From contig FMEL01000012.1 in assembly GCA_900066355.1 (NCBI GenBank), positions 1 to 64,000 of the forward strand: a stretch of 64,000 nt of DNA, in the 5' to 3' direction. This document shows positions 1-7,899 of the stretch, in pieces. Source of the DNA: an uncultured Ruminococcus sp. (lineage in GTDB: Bacteria > Bacillota > Clostridia > Lachnospirales > Lachnospiraceae). The notes under the pieces are model-generated. The model saw nothing but the letters and a program-made list of their open reading frames with translations. It was not told the DNA's origin and ran no database searches. The first letter of the stretch is position 1; each line of letters starts with the position of its first letter. Both the position numbers and the translations under genes were made by a program.

Positions 1-49
1 TACAAATCAACACATAATAATTTAAATTCGTAACTATAACGCATAAAAA

Positions 50-84
50 TACCCTCCTTACTGGTTTGTCCAGTAAAGAGGGTA
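50..84. repeat. Inverted repeat forming a 15-bp hairpin
   Basis: Arms at 50-64 and 70-84 pair over 15 bases with one mismatch around a five-base loop (TTTGT). No T-run follows on either strand, so it is a poor rho-independent terminator. It lies just before a gene that looks like the tail of a mobilisation protein, so it could be an element end or recombination scar. That role is inference. Confidence 0.5.
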
Positions 85-106
85 CATATCAAACAGAGCT
101 GTTGAT

Positions 107-883
107 ATGGCATTGATTAGTGGAGTGCCGGAACCGAAGATAATGGAAGTGAAGCGGAAAGAAATCACGGAGCCGATCAGGGAATCAATTGCCCGGCGTG
201 GAAACAGACCACGATTATTTTCCAGAATTGTAACAGTGGCTGTTGAGGCATTGGAGTTTTTGATAGCAAGTGTGCTGTTTAAGAAACCCAGGGAAGTGCC
301 AGAGCAGACAAACGTGGCACAGGCAGGGCGAACGGAAGCCGAACACCAAGAGCATATTGCTGAAAATAGTATGGCAGCAGTTAAAGTAACTAAAGATGAA
401 AAGTCAGAACCGGAACAACCCAAAATGACAAGGCTTGCATCAAAATATTCAAAATTTTTTAAGGTGAATAAAGAACTAGAAGAACAAAATAGTGCAATTC
501 AGAAAAAACAAAAACAGCTTTCTGAAAAAAAGAAAGAACTGTCAGAGGTAAAGGGATGGTTTAAAGGAAGAAAGAAAAAAGAATTGCAGAATGAAATTGA
601 TGAATTGAAAAGTCAGATTAGAGATATGAAAGATTATCTTCCAAGGATTGTGCAGAAAATCGGATATAGAAGTGTACAGGAATTTTTAAAAGATTTTAAG
701 GATTCTCAATCTGAGTATAGCCAATATCGAACTGCAATAGAAAAATGGAAGAAAGAAACAGGAAAAGAGCCAGTAGCACATGGTATTATGGCGAAGCTGG
801 CTGAAAAGAAACAAGAAATACAGAATGAACAGAAAAATAAACAGCATACCCGTAGTCAGAACAAAAATCGGGGAGCAAGATAG
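107..883 (+). CDS. Coiled-coil protein resembling a mobilisation-protein tail, possibly truncated
   Basis: 258 residues, very rich in Lys, Glu and Gln. A short hydrophobic stretch lies near residues 40-58 and a long charged coiled coil covers about 110-190. There is no catalytic motif and I do not recognise a named family. The protein resembles the coiled-coil C-terminal parts of MobA/MobL-type relaxases found beside tnpV in Clostridia elements. An in-frame stop lies at 74-76 and there is no good ribosome site before 107, so the gene may have lost its 5' catalytic part. The stop at 881-883 is followed at once by a strong ribosome site for tnpV. It could also be an intact accessory protein of a mobile element. 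Confidence 0.45.
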   Translation: MALISGVPEPKIMEVKRKEITEPIRESIARRGNRPRLFSRIVTVAVEALEFLIASVLFKKPREVPEQTNVAQAGRTEAEHQEHIAENSMAAVKVTKDEKSEPEQPKMTRLASKYSKFFKVNKELEEQNSAIQKKQKQLSEKKKELSEVKGWFKGRKKKELQNEIDELKSQIRDMKDYLPRIVQKIGYRSVQEFLKDFKDSQSEYSQYRTAIEKWKKETGKEPVAHGIMAKLAEKKQEIQNEQKNKQHTRSQNKNRGAR

Positions 884-893
884 GAGGACAATC

Positions 894-1271
894 ATGGAGA
901 AACACATTATGGGAGAAAATGGAATCAGTTATACTTTAGGAGAGGACGGTCTGTATTATCCAGACCTATATCTTCCGGAAGAGACAGAGTATCCGATTGG
1001 AAAGTATGGAATGTTGAGAAAGACATATTTGCAGGAGCATCGGAAAGGACTATATCTGGAGCTGGTGCTTGCTGGAAAGTTAAATAAACATTTGCATCAG
1101 ATTGACGAAGAGTGTAATCAGATGATGGACAGACTGGTGGAGCAGATGAAAGAAAGGCAAGGCGTGACGGAAGAACTGAAGATGCAGGATCAGATGGCAT
1201 GGGTTGGGAGAATGAATAATATCCGGGCTTGTGCGGAGGAAGTGATATTGAAAAAAATCGTATATAGATAA
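894..1271 (+). CDS. tnpV: TnpV-family transposon-encoded protein
   Basis: 125 residues. Start chosen at the ATG at 894 because AGGAGG lies eight bases upstream; a longer frame to 780 has no such site and overlaps the previous gene. The layout matches TnpV of Tn4451/Tn4453-type mobilisable elements: an N-terminal YPDLYLP segment, PIGKYG, and a C-terminal GRMNNIRACAEE block that is the family signature. The molecular role of TnpV is not established. It is usually carried by integrative mobilisable elements, so it marks this end of the window as mobile DNA. A hairpin terminator follows directly. Confidence 0.8.
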   Translation: MEKHIMGENGISYTLGEDGLYYPDLYLPEETEYPIGKYGMLRKTYLQEHRKGLYLELVLAGKLNKHLHQIDEECNQMMDRLVEQMKERQGVTEELKMQDQMAWVGRMNNIRACAEEVILKKIVYR

Positions 1272-1278
1272 AGAGTAG

Positions 1279-1305
1279 AGGTGGCTATATTTGCCACCTT
1301 TCTTA
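1279..1305 (+). terminator. Rho-independent terminator after tnpV
   Basis: Arms AGGTGGC (1279-1285) and GCCACCT (1293-1299) form a perfect seven-bp stem with a short T-rich tail, eight bases past the tnpV stop. Confidence 0.65.
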
Positions 1306-1460
1306 AGGTGTAGTTGGAGCATATTTGTGAAAATATGATGGAGCAATTATCGTAACTGTGGTAAAATTTAAATAGAATTATACCAGTGCATGAATGATGT
1401 TTTAGATAGAATTCTTGTGCCTATAAAGAATGAAAAGATAAGAATTTTAGAGGAAATAGA

Positions 1461-2174
1461 ATGGAAAAGAAAAAAGTAACACAAGAGGATATTATGAAAC
1501 TGTTAGACTCTTGCTATGAAAAATGTTTAAATGGAATACCGATGGTCAGTCCAGACGTTGAAGATATGGCAAATGATTACTTATCAAAGCATGAGACAAA
1601 GGAAAAAGCTTGTAGAGCTATGCTGAAGAATCAAATCGCAAAATGCACAACATCTGGAGTTGTAACAGGATTTGGTGGATTTATAACAATGCCAGTTGCG
1701 ATACCTGCGAATATCGGAAGTGTAATTTATGTGCAAATGAGAATGATAGCCTGCACAGCATACATGGCAGATTATGATTTGAACAGTGATCAGACGCAAA
1801 CTTTTGTATATGCTTGTCTTGCAGGAGTGGCAGTGAATAGTTTGTTGAAACAGGCAGGGATTAAATTTGGCGTAAAATTTGCAAATGGTGTTATAAAAAA
1901 GATACCAGGAAAGGTATTGACAAAGATTAATCAGAAGGTTGGTTTCAGATTTATTACGAAATTTGGTTCAAAAGGCATTGTAAATCTTGGAAAGATGCTA
2001 CCAGGAGTAGGGGCTATTGTGGGTGGCGGATTGGACTTAGTGGAAACGAAGGTTATCGCAGATCGCGCATACAAATGGTTTATGACAGGAGACTTTTCTG
2101 TCAAAGGTGAGAGTGACGACGATGTTATAGATATAGATGATAATGATTATAATACAACGGAAACAAAAGAATAG
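1461..2174 (+). CDS. EcsC-family membrane-associated protein
   Basis: 237 residues. A hydrophobic glycine-rich hairpin at about 64-95 (GVVTGFGGFITMPVAIPANI) followed by helical segments and a second glycine-rich stretch near 185-200 (LPGVGAIVGGGLDL) match the EcsC family. The C-terminus is an acidic tail of Asp repeats. EcsC proteins are of uncertain biochemistry; B. subtilis EcsC accompanies an ABC transporter, but no EcsA or EcsB is present here. An AGAGGAAA site precedes the ATG. The neighbours are tnpV and a restriction-modification operon, so it is probably cargo of the same accessory region. Its stop codon overlaps a LexA-like palindrome serving the next operon. Confidence 0.7.
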   Translation: MEKKKVTQEDIMKLLDSCYEKCLNGIPMVSPDVEDMANDYLSKHETKEKACRAMLKNQIAKCTTSGVVTGFGGFITMPVAIPANIGSVIYVQMRMIACTAYMADYDLNSDQTQTFVYACLAGVAVNSLLKQAGIKFGVKFANGVIKKIPGKVLTKINQKVGFRFITKFGSKGIVNLGKMLPGVGAIVGGGLDLVETKVIADRAYKWFMTGDFSVKGESDDDVIDIDDNDYNTTETKE

Positions 2175-2186
2175 AACATATGTTCT
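2173..2186. promoter_or_regulatory. Perfect LexA/DinR-like palindrome
   Basis: AGAACATATGTTCT is a perfect 14-bp palindrome containing GAAC-N4-GTTC, the core of the Gram-positive LexA (DinR) box. It ends seven bases before the -35 element of the restriction-modification promoter. Binding by LexA is inference from the motif and position. Confidence 0.5.
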
Positions 2187-2193
2187 AAAAACA

Positions 2194-2222
2194 TTGAAAA
2201 AGGGTCTGTGCTATAGTATAAT
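2194..2222 (+). promoter_or_regulatory. Sigma-A promoter of the restriction-modification genes
   Basis: TTGAAA (2194-2199) and TATAAT (2217-2222) are separated by exactly 17 bases. The expected transcript start is about 2229, leaving a short leader before the ATG at 2257. Confidence 0.7.
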
Positions 2223-2256
2223 AGAAAGAAGTAGAAGGCTTGTAGGTAGGTGGAAT

Positions 2257-3744
2257 ATGCTAGAAAAAATTATAGAACTTACAAACGAATATATAGAGAG
2301 TATGCCGAAAAAAGAACGTAAAAAATATGGACAGTTTTTTACCAGTATGGAAACTGCCCGTTTTATGGCTGGATTATATAACTTCGATGAGAAAACAGGA
2401 AAAGTAAGGGTGCTTGATGCGGGGGCTGGCTCAGGCATATTATCATGTGCCTTTATTGAACGATTGGAAACAATAGATTCTATTCAGGAGATTGAACTTA
2501 CCTGCTATGAGAACGATGAAAATGTATTACCATTGTTGAAACGAAATTTGGAATATTGTAAAGAAGAGACAAAGAAAAAGCTTACGGTTAATATCATTGA
2601 AGATAATTATATTCTGAGTCAGTATCTGGATTTTAATCATATGTTGGGAGGAAATGCGGAGCCGAAGAAATATGATTTTGTGATTGGAAATCCGCCGTAT
2701 ATGAAAATTCCGAAAGATGCGCCAGAAGCAACAGCGATGCCAGAGGTATGTTATGGTGCGCCGAATTTGTATTTTATTTTTGCATCTATGGGATTATTTA
2801 ATTTATGTGAAAATGGAGAGATGGTTTACATCATTCCGAGATCATGGACATCAGGAGCGTATTTTAAACGTTTTCGGGAATATTTTCTGACAGAGGGAAA
2901 ATTGGAACATATTCATCTTTTTGTCAGCAGAAATAAGGTTTTCGACAAAGAAAGTGTGTTACAGGAAACAATTATTATTAAAGTAAGAAAGACGAGTGAA
3001 AAGCCAGAAAACGTTACGATTACATCCTCGAAATCAAATAGTGATTTTGGGGAGCTGACATCATTAACAGTTCCGTATGATCTGGTTGTAGCAGGATCAG
3101 ATTATTATGTTTATCTTGTGACAGATGAAAATGAAGTGGAAGTATTAAAGAAATTGCATAAATTTGATAAGACACTTCCAGCAATAGGAGTAAAAATGAA
3201 AACGGGATTGACCGTAGATTTCCGTAATCGTGATATTTTGAGGGATGAAGCGGAAGAAGGGGCAATACCTTTATTTTATTCACAGCATATAAAGCAAGGA
3301 AAGGTAGAATTTCCAATCCAGAAAGAACATGAATATGTGGTGACAGAACAAAAGGGATTAATGCAAGATAACAAGAACTATCTATTTGTAAAGCGATTTA
3401 CAGCAAAGGAAGAACCACGAAGATTACAGTGTGGAGTATATTTAGCTAAAAGATTTCCGCAGTACCAAAAGATAAGTACACAGAATAAAATTAATTTTGT
3501 GGACGGTGTATTAACGGAAATGTCAGAATGTCTGGTGTATGGGTTGTATGTATTATTTAATTCTACACTTTATGATGAATATTATCGTATTTTAAATGGG
3601 TCTACACAGGTTAATTCAACAGAGATAAATGCAATGCCTGTGCCAGAGTTAGAGGATATTCAGGAAATGGGCAGAAAAGTGCTTAAAAGTAAGGATTATT
3701 CGGAGGCAAATTGCAATTTGATATTGGAGGGATACTGTGGATAA
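2257..3744 (+). CDS. DNA adenine-N6 methyltransferase, BsuBI/PstI type
   Basis: 495 residues from the ATG at 2257; an upstream in-frame extension has no ribosome site and crosses the promoter. Motif X region: YGQFFT near residues 24-29. SAM-binding motif I: VLDAGAGSG near 50-58. Catalytic motif IV: NPPY near 146-149, typical of N6-adenine methylases. The C-terminal half is the likely target-recognition region. Length fits M.BsuBI and M.PstI (about 500 residues), and the downstream gene is the matching nuclease, overlapping by eight bases. By family the target would be CTGCAG; that is inferred. The methylase lies first, so protection can be translated before the nuclease. Confidence 0.85.
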   Translation: MLEKIIELTNEYIESMPKKERKKYGQFFTSMETARFMAGLYNFDEKTGKVRVLDAGAGSGILSCAFIERLETIDSIQEIELTCYENDENVLPLLKRNLEYCKEETKKKLTVNIIEDNYILSQYLDFNHMLGGNAEPKKYDFVIGNPPYMKIPKDAPEATAMPEVCYGAPNLYFIFASMGLFNLCENGEMVYIIPRSWTSGAYFKRFREYFLTEGKLEHIHLFVSRNKVFDKESVLQETIIIKVRKTSEKPENVTITSSKSNSDFGELTSLTVPYDLVVAGSDYYVYLVTDENEVEVLKKLHKFDKTLPAIGVKMKTGLTVDFRNRDILRDEAEEGAIPLFYSQHIKQGKVEFPIQKEHEYVVTEQKGLMQDNKNYLFVKRFTAKEEPRRLQCGVYLAKRFPQYQKISTQNKINFVDGVLTEMSECLVYGLYVLFNSTLYDEYYRILNGSTQVNSTEINAMPVPELEDIQEMGRKVLKSKDYSEANCNLILEGYCG

Positions 3745-4657
3745 GAAAACAGAGGAAACAAGAGAATTTCTGCAAACAATAGGTATGCCTAAAGCACAGC
3801 AGGCAGATATATGCTGCTATGTGATACTGGCTATGGCAGGAATAAAGCCGGCTATGTCATGGAGTGAAGCAACAAATGAGTGGATTCGTATTCATGATAT
3901 TATTCAGTTTGTTAACACATTTTACGGTATGAGCTATGCAGAAAACAGCAGAGAAACATTTAGAAAGCAGGCTCTGCACAGATTCAGGACAGCTGCTTTG
4001 ATAGAGGATAATGGAAAAGCAACCAACAGTCCGAACTATCGCTACAGATTGACGGAAGAAACAATTAAAATACTGAGAACGATGGAAACACCAGCATGGA
4101 AAGAATCTATAAAGCGGTTTCTTTGTTATCATGAAAAGTTAATTGATTTGTACGCTTCTAAAAAGAAGATGACAATGATGCCAGTAAATATAAATGGTGA
4201 AAGCTTTAAATTTTCAGCAGGTAAGCATAATGAGCTGCAAAAAGCCATTATCGAGGAATTTGCACCGAGATTTGCACCAAATTCGGAGTGCTTGTACGTT
4301 GGCGATACAATAGAAAAAGATTTGGTAAAGAATGTAGAAAAATTAAAAGAACTGGGATTTGAAATTACGTTACATGATAAAATGCCTGATGTAGTACTAT
4401 ATCGTGAGGATAAGAATTGGATCTATTTTGTGGAATCGGTAACATCGGTCGGTCCGATGGATCCAAAGCGTATATTGGAAATTACAGAAATGACGAAAGA
4501 TGTAACAGCAGGAAAAATATTTGTAACAGCATTTCTGGATTTCAAGACATATAAAAAATTTGCGGAAGAGTTGGCTTGGGAGACGGAAGTTTGGATTGCT
4601 GAAATGCCGGAGCATATGATACATCTGAATGGCGATCGATTTATGGGACCGAGATAG
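3737..4657 (+). CDS. Type II restriction endonuclease, BsuBI/PstI family
   Basis: 306 residues. The N-terminal half is a winged-helix-like region (about 1-110). The C-terminal half has the family core: a conserved MPDVVLYRE segment near 216-224 supplying the Asp of a PD-(D/E)xK-type centre, then FVESVTSVGPMDPKR near 233-247. Length agrees with R.BsuBI (about 316) and R.PstI (about 326). The start overlaps the methylase stop region and has a GGAGG site inside the methylase gene, so the two are translationally coupled. Predicted to cut CTGCAG when unmethylated. I saw no CTGCAG by eye in about 1-9,800, whereas it recurs later in the window; the low GC of the island may explain this. Confidence 0.88.
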   Translation: MDKKTEETREFLQTIGMPKAQQADICCYVILAMAGIKPAMSWSEATNEWIRIHDIIQFVNTFYGMSYAENSRETFRKQALHRFRTAALIEDNGKATNSPNYRYRLTEETIKILRTMETPAWKESIKRFLCYHEKLIDLYASKKKMTMMPVNINGESFKFSAGKHNELQKAIIEEFAPRFAPNSECLYVGDTIEKDLVKNVEKLKELGFEITLHDKMPDVVLYREDKNWIYFVESVTSVGPMDPKRILEITEMTKDVTAGKIFVTAFLDFKTYKKFAEELAWETEVWIAEMPEHMIHLNGDRFMGPR

Positions 4658-4748
4658 TAAAATATTTTAGATTTATGATGATATAAGACAGTAAAAGATA
4701 CGAAAGTGGATTATGTTTGAAAATTAGACCGCAGGAAGGAGAAAAAAT

Positions 4749-5204
4749 ATGGATGATATAAAAAATATTTTTGTTTCGCATTATCATACAGATGCAGAAA
4801 GAATAGAAGATTTAAAGTCGTTGTTAGGTAAACATGGTATGACAATGAAGGATAGTTCAATCTATGAGAGTAAAAATCCCAATAATGCTCATAATGAAGA
4901 ATATATAAAATCCATTATTCGACCACGAATTGATTGGGCTGGAACTACAGTTGTACTAATAGGTAAAGATACGAGTAAAAGCGAATATGTAAACTGGGAA
5001 ATTGAGCATGCAGCTAGAAAAGGAAAACGAATTGTGGGTGTTTATTTGCCGGGGGAAAGTGATAGTGAACTTCCGGAAGCATTGAATAAATATGGAAATT
5101 CACTTCAAAAATGGAATGGAGAAAGTATTATTTCTGGGATTAATGGCGATAATACATGGAATGGACCTAGTAGAAATTGGGGGACGGAAAGAGTAACCTG
5201 CTAA
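4749..5204 (+). CDS. TIR-like (ThsB/DUF1863 type) protein
   Basis: 151 residues, essentially one domain. It begins with a beta strand and the loop FVSHYHTD (8-15), continues with RIDWAGTTVVLIGKDT (60-75), and has SEYVNWEIEHA (78-88). This is the pattern of ThsB-like TIR domains; Glu84 in the WEIE stretch is the candidate catalytic glutamate. Such domains in Thoeris make NAD-derived signals or act as NAD hydrolases. There is no ThsA (SIR2/SLOG) neighbour, so this is not a standard Thoeris system. It has a strong AGGAAGGAG ribosome site and is first of a six-gene operon, 17 bases before the Nmad2 gene. The C-terminus is Asn/Gly/Trp-rich and less family-like. Confidence 0.8.
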   Translation: MDDIKNIFVSHYHTDAERIEDLKSLLGKHGMTMKDSSIYESKNPNNAHNEEYIKSIIRPRIDWAGTTVVLIGKDTSKSEYVNWEIEHAARKGKRIVGVYLPGESDSELPEALNKYGNSLQKWNGESIISGINGDNTWNGPSRNWGTERVTC

Positions 5205-5220
5205 AATAGGGGAGGTATAA

Positions 5221-5838
5221 ATGTATTTATATTCATATGTAATTACCAGAGATTACGGATTTGCACCAAATCCATTTTGGAATATTTGTTCATTGGCAAC
5301 ATGTAAACCTCAAATTAGAGAACGAGCATTAAAAGGCGATTGGATTGCTGGTTTTGGAGGTGCAAATACAGCAATAACACATAAAATGGTTTTTTTAATG
5401 CAAGTTGATGAAATATGTACATTTGATGAGTATTGGGTAGATCCTAGATTTTTTATGAAAAAACCTCGTTTTGATGGAAATTATCAGCAATGTTATGGTG
5501 ACAATATTTATCATCACATTGGTAACGAATGGATGCAAGAAAATTCACATCACAGTTATGCTGATGGAATAAATAAGAATAATCTTATTCATGATACAAG
5601 GATAGATCGGGTATTGATATCTTTTCACTATTGGTATTTTGGAGAAAATGCTATAGAACTTCCCCCAAAATTCACAGAGGCAATTGCTACTGGAAGGGCA
5701 TATAAAAAACTGCAAAATAATATTTGTGCAGATATTACTAGTTGGGTTGGAAATTATTATGAGATGGGACAGCATGGTCTGCCTTATAAGTGGAAGAAAT
5801 TTGGACAGTTTGTTAGGTTTGAAGGCGAAAAGCAATGA
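5221..5838 (+). CDS. Nmad2-family nucleotide-modification-associated protein
   Basis: 205 residues. The N-terminal block (LYSYVITRDYGFAPNPFW, residues 3-20) followed by CSLATCKPQIRERA and GDWIAGFGG matches the family defined as nucleotide-modification-associated domain 2. Conserved Cys and His residues recur, including the HH pairs near 98-99 and 110-111. The domain was predicted from operons for DNA base hypermodification; no reaction is established. A GGGGAGG site precedes the ATG. The stop overlaps the next start by four bases (ATGA). Its company here (kinase-like protein, thymidylate-synthase homologue) is exactly the context for which the family was named. Confidence 0.78.
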   Translation: MYLYSYVITRDYGFAPNPFWNICSLATCKPQIRERALKGDWIAGFGGANTAITHKMVFLMQVDEICTFDEYWVDPRFFMKKPRFDGNYQQCYGDNIYHHIGNEWMQENSHHSYADGINKNNLIHDTRIDRVLISFHYWYFGENAIELPPKFTEAIATGRAYKKLQNNICADITSWVGNYYEMGQHGLPYKWKKFGQFVRFEGEKQ

Positions 5839-6830
5839 TTATAAATATACAAAAAGAAGGATTAAAAAAGACTAAAGTATACGATACATATTGGAAATTT
5901 GCATGTGAGCGCCAGAATATTTTTATGCGTAAATTGATGGGAGAAAAAGATAACCTTACGGAAGATATTATTTTAAGAGAGTATAAGTTTACAAATACCT
6001 ATAGGGCGAGTGATAGAGTAAGCCAATATTTAATAAAAAATGTCATTTATCAAAGAGGGTATACAGAAGAAGATACTATATTTCGAATTTTGCTTTTTAA
6101 AATATTTAATAAAATAGAAACATGGGAAAAGCTAGAAAATATTTTCGGGAGACTTAATTACGAAAACTTTGATGTTGATCAGTATGGTAAAGTCTTGAAT
6201 ATTTTTTTCGAACAAGGAGAAAAATTGTATTCGGGTGCATATATAATGGCATCAGGAAAGTCGGCGTTTGGGTATGAACGTAAGTTTATGAATCATTTAA
6301 TGTTAATAGATTATATGATGAAAAATCATATTACCAAAAAAATTATGCATTGCCGAAATTTAGAAGAACTTTATAATACGTTGTTGGCATATCCAACTAT
6401 TGGAACTTTTCTAGCATACCAATATGCTGTTGATATTAATTATTCAGAATTGGTGAATTTTGATGAAATGGAATTTGTAGTTGCTGGACCTGGGGCAAAA
6501 GCTGGAATACGAAAAAGTTTTAGCAATTCGGATGAGTATTCGCAAGAGTATATTATAAGATATATGTGTGAACACCAAGAAGAAGAATTTCAACGTTTAG
6601 GTTTAAAGTTTTCAACTCTTGGGGGACGGAAACTTCAGCTTATAGATTGTCAAAATATTTTTTGCGAAACGGATAAGTATTCTCGTGTTAAGTATCCAGA
6701 GATTATAGATTGTAATGGGCGAACGAGAATTAAACAAAGATATAGAATGCGAGAAGATAAAATAGCTTATTTTTATCCTCCAAAATGGGGAATAAATGAT
6801 AAAATAGAGGAATTTTATGGGAGTAAATGA
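5835..6830 (+). CDS. Predicted 5-hydroxymethyl-dU DNA kinase-like (helical domain) protein
   Basis: 331 residues, all-helical in character. The region KFTNTYRASDRVSQYLIKNVIY (about 51-72, shown in part) is the clearest family signature of the HMUDK-helical / thymine-pyrophosphorylase-like group linked to phage-type base hypermodification. A second conserved region, YPTIGTFLAYQYAVDINYS (about 191-209), resembles the DNA-glycosylase-like helical fold. Then comes GPGAKAGIRK (about 220-229). No separate P-loop kinase domain is visible, so kinase activity cannot be claimed for this protein alone. It overlaps the Nmad2 stop by four bases and the next start by fourteen, implying tight co-translation. 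Alternative reading: a glycosylase-fold nucleotide-handling enzyme. Confidence 0.68.
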   Translation: MIINIQKEGLKKTKVYDTYWKFACERQNIFMRKLMGEKDNLTEDIILREYKFTNTYRASDRVSQYLIKNVIYQRGYTEEDTIFRILLFKIFNKIETWEKLENIFGRLNYENFDVDQYGKVLNIFFEQGEKLYSGAYIMASGKSAFGYERKFMNHLMLIDYMMKNHITKKIMHCRNLEELYNTLLAYPTIGTFLAYQYAVDINYSELVNFDEMEFVVAGPGAKAGIRKSFSNSDEYSQEYIIRYMCEHQEEEFQRLGLKFSTLGGRKLQLIDCQNIFCETDKYSRVKYPEIIDCNGRTRIKQRYRMREDKIAYFYPPKWGINDKIEEFYGSK

Positions 6831-7821
6831 GAGCGCTTTTTGTAGAACAGCAGATGAAGTGTATTGTGATATATATCAAAAACTTAAAACATTTGGTGAA
6901 AATGTATTTGGACGTAATGGACAAACTAAAGAATTAACACATGTATGTATGTCCATATCTGATCCAACGCAACGTTGGGTGGAAAGACGGAAACCGGCGA
7001 TAAGTCCTGCTTTTGCTATTGCTGAATTAGTTATGATTATGAATGGAAGTGATGAGGCCGCACTATTAAATGCATGGAATCCAGCACTTCCAAAATATCA
7101 AGGGAAATATGATCGATATCCTGGGGCATATGGCAAACGATTGAGGTATTCTTTTGGATTCGATCAGATAAACAGAGCTTACGATGTTTTGAAAAATAAT
7201 CCAGAATCAAGACAGGTAGTGATGGAAATTTGGAAGCCAGATATAGATCTACCACATAGTGCGGGAATACCGAATAATGATGATATACCATGTAATATTT
7301 GTTCATTATTAAAAATTAGAAATGGCAAATTGCTGTGGACCCAGATTATGCGAAGTAATGATATAGTGTTTGGATTGCCATATAATTTTTTACAATTTAC
7401 TTTTTTACAGGAAATTATTGCTGGTTGGTTAAATGTGGATGTTGGTGAGTATATGCATATTAGCGATAGTTTGCATATGTATGTTAATAATGAATGTAGT
7501 ATTGATATTGAGAAAAAAACTCACGTGAATACAGAAAAGATAGGATTGGAAAAAATAGAGTCAGAAAAAGTGTTTTGGGAATTGTTGGTTCGAATGAGAG
7601 AACTTTCTCAAAAAGGATGTACAAGTAATTATATTAAGAGTATTGTGGAAAATAAATATTTACCAGAGGCATATCAAAATATGTTGATACTTTTGTGTGA
7701 GTATATTGCGTATAGTCATCATATGGATAAGGAAATAATTTATTGCTGCGAGCAAAATATTTCTAATAAATTGTATCAATATATGATGAAAGAATGGATG
7801 TGTGGAAGAGTTAAACTATAA
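6817..7821 (+). CDS. Thymidylate-synthase-family protein, possible dUMP hydroxymethylase
   Basis: 334 residues. ThyA landmarks are present: Glu70 in AIAELVM, YGKRLR (105-110), catalytic Cys159 in DIPCN, RSND (179-182), FGLPYN with Asn189, and DSLHMY with His220 and Tyr222. Asn189 aligns with ThyA Asn177, which selects uracil; dCMP hydroxymethylases carry Asp there. The His after the catalytic Cys in ThyA is Asn here. The C-terminal 110 residues are unlike ThyA, and no canonical C-terminal closing tail is seen. It starts within the previous gene with GAGGAA upstream. In this operon a role in making or recognising a modified deoxyuridylate is more likely than housekeeping dTMP synthesis. That is inference. 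Confidence 0.75.
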   Translation: MGVNESAFCRTADEVYCDIYQKLKTFGENVFGRNGQTKELTHVCMSISDPTQRWVERRKPAISPAFAIAELVMIMNGSDEAALLNAWNPALPKYQGKYDRYPGAYGKRLRYSFGFDQINRAYDVLKNNPESRQVVMEIWKPDIDLPHSAGIPNNDDIPCNICSLLKIRNGKLLWTQIMRSNDIVFGLPYNFLQFTFLQEIIAGWLNVDVGEYMHISDSLHMYVNNECSIDIEKKTHVNTEKIGLEKIESEKVFWELLVRMRELSQKGCTSNYIKSIVENKYLPEAYQNMLILLCEYIAYSHHMDKEIIYCCEQNISNKLYQYMMKEWMCGRVKL

Positions 7822-7838
7822 GTTAGTATGTTTCCTTA

Positions 7839-7864
7839 ATAAATTGGAAATATCTCCAATTTAT
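7839..7864. repeat. Intra-operon hairpin
   Basis: ATAAATTGG (7839-7847) and CCAATTTAT (7856-7864) are perfect nine-bp arms with an eight-base loop, in the 78-bp gap between the synthase homologue and the membrane-protein gene. No T-run follows. It may be an mRNA processing or stability element. Confidence 0.5.
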
Positions 7865-7899
7865 ACAATTGAGTTTAAATTTATAAGGAGAAAACGAAA

